From NCBI RefSeq assembly GCF_014636865.1, contig NZ_BMER01000001.1, positions 2,716,718 through 2,780,717 on the forward strand: 64,000 bases of DNA, written 5' to 3'. Numbering within the stretch: position 1 is the first letter of the stretch; every line of letters starts with the position of its first letter. The notes under the pieces are model-generated. The model was not told the origin of the DNA and made no database searches. It worked only from the letters and a program-made list of their open reading frames with translations. This DNA comes from Parapedobacter pyrenivorans. GTDB lineage: Bacteria > Bacteroidota > Bacteroidia > Sphingobacteriales > Sphingobacteriaceae. Positions 60,905 through 64,000 of the stretch are shown here, in pieces. The translations under genes and the position numbers were made by a program.

Positions 60905-63496
60905 TTATTGATTCAGAAACACAAATTTGTTATCAAACATATCCAATTTGACATGAGCATCCTTGTCGATTTTCCCAGCTAGGATTTCTTTGGATAATTC
61001 GTTGAGGATGTGCTTCTGTATGACACGTTTGAGCGGTCGGGCACCATACTGTGGGTCATACCCCAATTGGGCGAGCCAATCGAGCGCCTCATCGCTGGCG
61101 GCGAGTTGTATGCCCATTTCAGTCAATTGGTGCTGAACGTGAGCAAACTGTAGGTGCACGATTTTACCGATTTCCCCCCTGCTCAACGGGGTAAACATAA
61201 TAACCTCGTCGATGCGGTTGAGGAATTCCGGCCGCACGGACTTTTGAAGCAGCTCAAACACCTGATTCTGTGTTTTCGCCATCACTTCTTCGCGGTTTTC
61301 ATCGTTCAGGTCAACGAAGTTTTCCTGGATGAGGTGCGAACCGATGTTGGAGGTCATGATGATGATCGTATTCTTGAAGTCCACTACACGTCCCTTGTTA
61401 TCGGTCAGGCGTCCGTCGTCCAATACCTGCAGTAGGATATTAAATACATCTGGATGCGCCTTTTCGATTTCGTCTAATAGCACCACGGCATACGGCCTGC
61501 GCCTTATGGCCTCGGTAAGTTGTCCGCCTTCGTCATAGCCCACATAGCCCGGAGGCGCACCGATAAGGCGCGAAACAGCGTGGCGTTCCTGATATTCACT
61601 CATATCGATGCGTACCATGGAATGTTCGTCGTTGAAGAGAAACTCCGCCAGCGCTTTAGCTAGCTCGGTCTTGCCAACGCCGGTGGTACCCAGGAAAATA
61701 AATGATCCGATAGGACGGCGTGCATCGCTCAATCCAGCCCGGGATCGCCGGATGGCATCTGAGATTGCCTCGATGGCTTCTTCCTGTCCGGCTACCCGCT
61801 TGTGTAACTCTTCTTCGAGATACAGCAGTTTGTCGCGTTCGCTCTGCACCATTTTGGTCACCGGAACACCCGTCCAACGGGAGACCACACCCGCAATGTC
61901 TTCGGCAGTCACTTCTTCTTTGAGCATCCGGGTGTCGCCCTGCTTTTCGGCAAGCTCCTTTTTGAGCAACTCGACCTTATCCTGCGATTCCTTGATGCGG
62001 CCATAACGGATTTCAGCCACGCGGCCATAATCGCCAGCGCGCTCAGCTTGATCTGCCTCAATTTTGTAGGTTTCGATTTGTTCCAGTTCTTGGTTGATGT
62101 TGTCTACAAGCGACTTTTCACTTTGCCAAGCCGCCCGCAGGGAATCTCGTTCGGCACCGAGGTTAGCGATTTCCTTACTGAGTTCCTCTACCTTTTTGGT
62201 GTCTTTTTCCCGCTTGATCGCTTCGCGTTCGATCTCAAGTTGCATGATGCGACGCTCGATTTCATCCACGGCTTCAGGCACGGAGTCCATCTCCAATCGG
62301 AGTTTTGAAGCAGCCTCATCCATGAGGTCAATGGCCTTATCAGGCAGGAATCGATCAGCGATGTAGCGTTGTGACAGTTCTACGGCAGCGATAATGGCTT
62401 CGTCGAGGATACGCACCTTATGGTGTGTCTCATAACGTTCTTTCAATCCACGCAAGATGGAAATGGCGTCCTGCGTATCGGGCTCTTCCACCATCACTTT
62501 TTGGAAACGTCGCTCCAACGCCTTGTCTTTCTCAAAATATTTTTGGTATTCATTGAGCGTCGTGGCACCGATGGCGCGTAATTCTCCACGTGCCAGTGCA
62601 GGCTTCAGGATGTTGGCCGCATCCATAGCCCCTTCACCACCACCGGCCCCGATGAGCGTATGGATTTCATCGATGAAGAGGATGATTTCGCCATCGCTTT
62701 GGGTTACTTCCTTTACCACAGCCTTGAGCCTTTCCTCAAATTCGCCCTTATATTTGGCTCCTGCAATCAATGCGCCCATATCGAGTGAAAAGACGGTTTT
62801 GGTCTTCAGGTTTTCGGGCACGTCACCTTTAATGATGCGGTGTGCGATGCCTTCAGCGATAGCGGTCTTACCCACTCCTGGCTCACCAACCAATATGGGG
62901 TTGTTTTTGGTCCGGCGCGAAAGAATCTGGATAACCCTGCGGATTTCTTCGTCGCGGCCGATTACGGGGTCGAGCTTGCCGGACTCTGCAAATTCATTGA
63001 GGTTGCGCGCATATTTATTCAGGGCATTGTAGGTAGCCTCTGCGTTTTGGTCGGTTACCCGCGCATTACCCCTAAGGTCACTGATGGCTTTTTTGAGGTC
63101 TTTTTCTGTTATTCCCTGGTCTTTGAGTAGGGTCGCGGTTTTGTCGCTTGCATGAAGAATGCCCAATAGGATGTGTTCAATGGAGATAAACTCATCCTTG
63201 AATTCCTTTAAGTATGATTGCGCTTTCTGCAAGGCGGCATTGGCGCCTGATGATAGGTAGATGTTGCTGCCACTCACTTTGGGGAACGTACTGATCTGCT
63301 TGTCGAGCTCTTCCTCTACATGCTTTACGTTTACATTCAGCTTTTTGAGCAGGTGGCTTACCACGTTTTCATCCACCACCAGCAATGCCTTCAGCAGGTG
63401 AGCCGTTTCAATGGATTGTTGTTGATTTCCCGTGGCAATTTCGGACGCTTTCTGAATCGCTTCCTGTGCTTTGATCGTATAGTTGTTGAAATTCAT
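60905..63496 (-). CDS. clpB: ATP-dependent chaperone ClpB
   Basis: An 863-residue disaggregase. Double Clp-N repeats occupy residues 1-145. NBD1 has Walker [14 protein letters not shown] and [23 protein letters not shown] coiled-coil middle domain covers about 410-530 ([28 protein letters not shown] and after). NBD2 has [19 protein letters not shown] and [28 protein letters not shown]. It rescues aggregated proteins with DnaK after heat stress. No TAnnTTTG element is evident upstream, so a different sigma factor may be used. Confidence 0.97.
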   Translation of the reverse strand: MNFNNYTIKAQEAIQKASEIATGNQQQSIETAHLLKALLVVDENVVSHLLKKLNVNVKHVEEELDKQISTFPKVSGSNIYLSSGANAALQKAQSYLKEFKDEFISIEHILLGILHASDKTATLLKDQGITEKDLKKAISDLRGNARVTDQNAEATYNALNKYARNLNEFAESGKLDPVIGRDEEIRRVIQILSRRTKNNPILVGEPGVGKTAIAEGIAHRIIKGDVPENLKTKTVFSLDMGALIAGAKYKGEFEERLKAVVKEVTQSDGEIILFIDEIHTLIGAGGGEGAMDAANILKPALARGELRAIGATTLNEYQKYFEKDKALERRFQKVMVEEPDTQDAISILRGLKERYETHHKVRILDEAIIAAVELSQRYIADRFLPDKAIDLMDEAASKLRLEMDSVPEAVDEIERRIMQLEIEREAIKREKDTKKVEELSKEIANLGAERDSLRAAWQSEKSLVDNINQELEQIETYKIEADQAERAGDYGRVAEIRYGRIKESQDKVELLKKELAEKQGDTRMLKEEVTAEDIAGVVSRWTGVPVTKMVQSERDKLLYLEEELHKRVAGQEEAIEAISDAIRRSRAGLSDARRPIGSFIFLGTTGVGKTELAKALAEFLFNDEHSMVRIDMSEYQERHAVSRLIGAPPGYVGYDEGGQLTEAIRRRPYAVVLLDEIEKAHPDVFNILLQVLDDGRLTDNKGRVVDFKNTIIIMTSNIGSHLIQENFVDLNDENREEVMAKTQNQVFELLQKSVRPEFLNRIDEVIMFTPLSRGEIGKIVHLQFAHVQHQLTEMGIQLAASDEALDWLAQLGYDPQYGARPLKRVIQKHILNELSKEILAGKIDKDAHVKLDMFDNKFVFLNQ

Positions 63497-63685
63497 CTTC
63501 TTGTGATTTTACTGTGTATAATCAAAACAAGTACCACGGGGGATTTGATTGGGTAATCGGAAATTTTGTCGGTTGAGATTAAAATATGCTGAATAATTGG
63601 CTGGTGATTAGTGGATTATACTGAAAAAATAGCAGGTCCCGTTGCAATTGTGCTACTTAAGTGCCTCGGATAACGATAAAAATAC

Positions 63686-63710
63686 TTATGCATAAATTTC
63701 TTATGTATAT
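63686..63710. promoter_or_regulatory. Candidate PadR operator (repeated TTATGyATA words)
   Basis: TTATGCATAA (63686-63695, itself a palindrome) and TTATGTATAT (63701-63710) are related 10-base words spaced 15 bases start to start, just upstream of the padR-type promoter. Autoregulation is common for PadR proteins. Binding is inferred. Confidence 0.35.
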
Positions 63711-63720
63711 CGGAAAGCTA

Positions 63721-63728
63721 TATATTTG
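63721..63728 (+). promoter_or_regulatory. -7 element of the PadR-type gene
   Basis: TATATTTG is a perfect TAnnTTTG match. It lies only four bases before the ATG at 63733, predicting a leaderless or nearly leaderless transcript. Confidence 0.5.
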
Positions 63729-63732
63729 CTGT

Positions 63733-64000
63733 ATGAGTTCAACGAAACTATTAAAAGGCACACTTCAGACCATTATTTTAAAGTTGCTTGAAGATCATGA
63801 TAAAATGTACGGCTACGAGATTACCCAAAAGGTAAAGCAGCTGAGTCACGGGGAGTTCAAGCTCACCGAAGGTGCTTTATACCCTGCGTTACACAAATTA
63901 GAAGCAGATGGCTTGCTGGAAACCAGTACCGAGTTGGTGGATGGGCGTGTGCGCAAATACTACGCATTGTCTTCCGAAGGAAAGGGTGAGGTGAAAGAAA
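63733..64000 (+). CDS. PadR family transcriptional regulator (N-terminal part, cut by window end)
   Basis: The first 89 residues are present, and the frame runs off the window. LLKGTLQTIILKLLEDHDKMYGYEITQKV and TEGALYPALHKLEADGLLETSTE are the classic PadR winged helix. RKYYALSSEGKGE is the wing and the following strand. PadR repressors often control transporters or membrane proteins encoded just downstream, which would lie outside the window. Confidence 0.9.
   Translation, partial: MSSTKLLKGTLQTIILKLLEDHDKMYGYEITQKVKQLSHGEFKLTEGALYPALHKLEADGLLETSTELVDGRVRKYYALSSEGKGEVKE

Noticed and set aside
1-64000. CRISPR arrays, tRNA/rRNA genes, transposases and prophage genes
   Set aside because: I looked for regularly spaced repeats, tRNA-like T-loop sequences and transposase-like proteins and found none I could support.

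Overview
The window looks like a chromosomal segment of a Bacteroidota bacterium, most likely a Sphingobacteriaceae member (Parapedobacter/Pedobacter/Sphingobacterium-like). The reasons are a SusC/SusD pair, many surface lipoproteins and TonB-dependent receptors, few Shine-Dalgarno sequences, and repeated matches to the Bacteroidota -7 promoter element TAnnTTTG. Base composition is near even except around 46.2-49.7 kb, which is visibly AT-richer. I saw no tRNA, rRNA, CRISPR array, insertion sequence or phage gene.

Layout. (1) 1-17.5 kb is a sialic-acid polysaccharide utilisation locus. A sulfatase tail is followed by a GntR/FadR-type regulator and ten co-directional, tightly spaced genes: SusC, SusD, sialidase, sulfatase, second sialidase, sialate O-acetylesterase, N-acetylneuraminate lyase, cyclically permuted NanM mutarotase, a second DHDPS-family aldolase, and a fusion of a permuted mutarotase with a Na+/solute symporter. 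A 15-bp motif shared by the regulator and susC promoters is a candidate operator. (2) 17.6-24.8 kb is mixed: panD, a possible permuted papain-fold protein, a ThuA/PQQ-dehydrogenase/cytochrome c fusion, an acyltransferase and small membrane proteins. (3) 24.8-33.9 kb is housekeeping: priA, pcm, a membrane-anchored MutS-like ATPase, smpB, a DtxR/MntR regulator, sucD, a SpoU methyltransferase and rpsT. (4) 33.9-38.3 kb holds two DUF1080 (3-keto-disaccharide hydrolase) genes, an AraC regulator and an exported Gfo/Idh/MocA oxidoreductase. Together these suggest glycoside cleavage through 3-keto intermediates. (5) 38.3-46.2 kb holds a candidate small RNA, an aquaporin, a TonB receptor divergent from a MocR regulator with a perfect palindrome between them, a zinc-dependent phospholipase/nuclease-like protein, and a glycosyltransferase-GH1 pair. 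(6) 46.2-49.7 kb is a copper cassette: HMA chaperone, CopA ATPase and an AraC regulator with an N-terminal CxxC metal-binding motif, probably acquired. (7) 49.9-64 kb is mostly housekeeping: DedA, an Fsr-like MFS transporter, FKBP, aldo/keto reductase, an exported TIM-barrel isomerase, deoxynucleoside kinase, trpS, fatty-acid desaturase, mazG, a hybrid histidine kinase with HPt, clpB, and the start of a PadR regulator.

How the sialic-acid locus should work (inference): surface sialidases, the esterase and sulfatases strip a decorated sialoglycan. SusCD imports glycan pieces. Permuted mutarotases convert released alpha-Neu5Ac to beta, and the fusion couples this to inner-membrane Na+ symport. 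NanA then splits Neu5Ac into ManNAc and pyruvate. No NanE, NanK or N-acylglucosamine 2-epimerase is in the window, so later steps must be encoded elsewhere.
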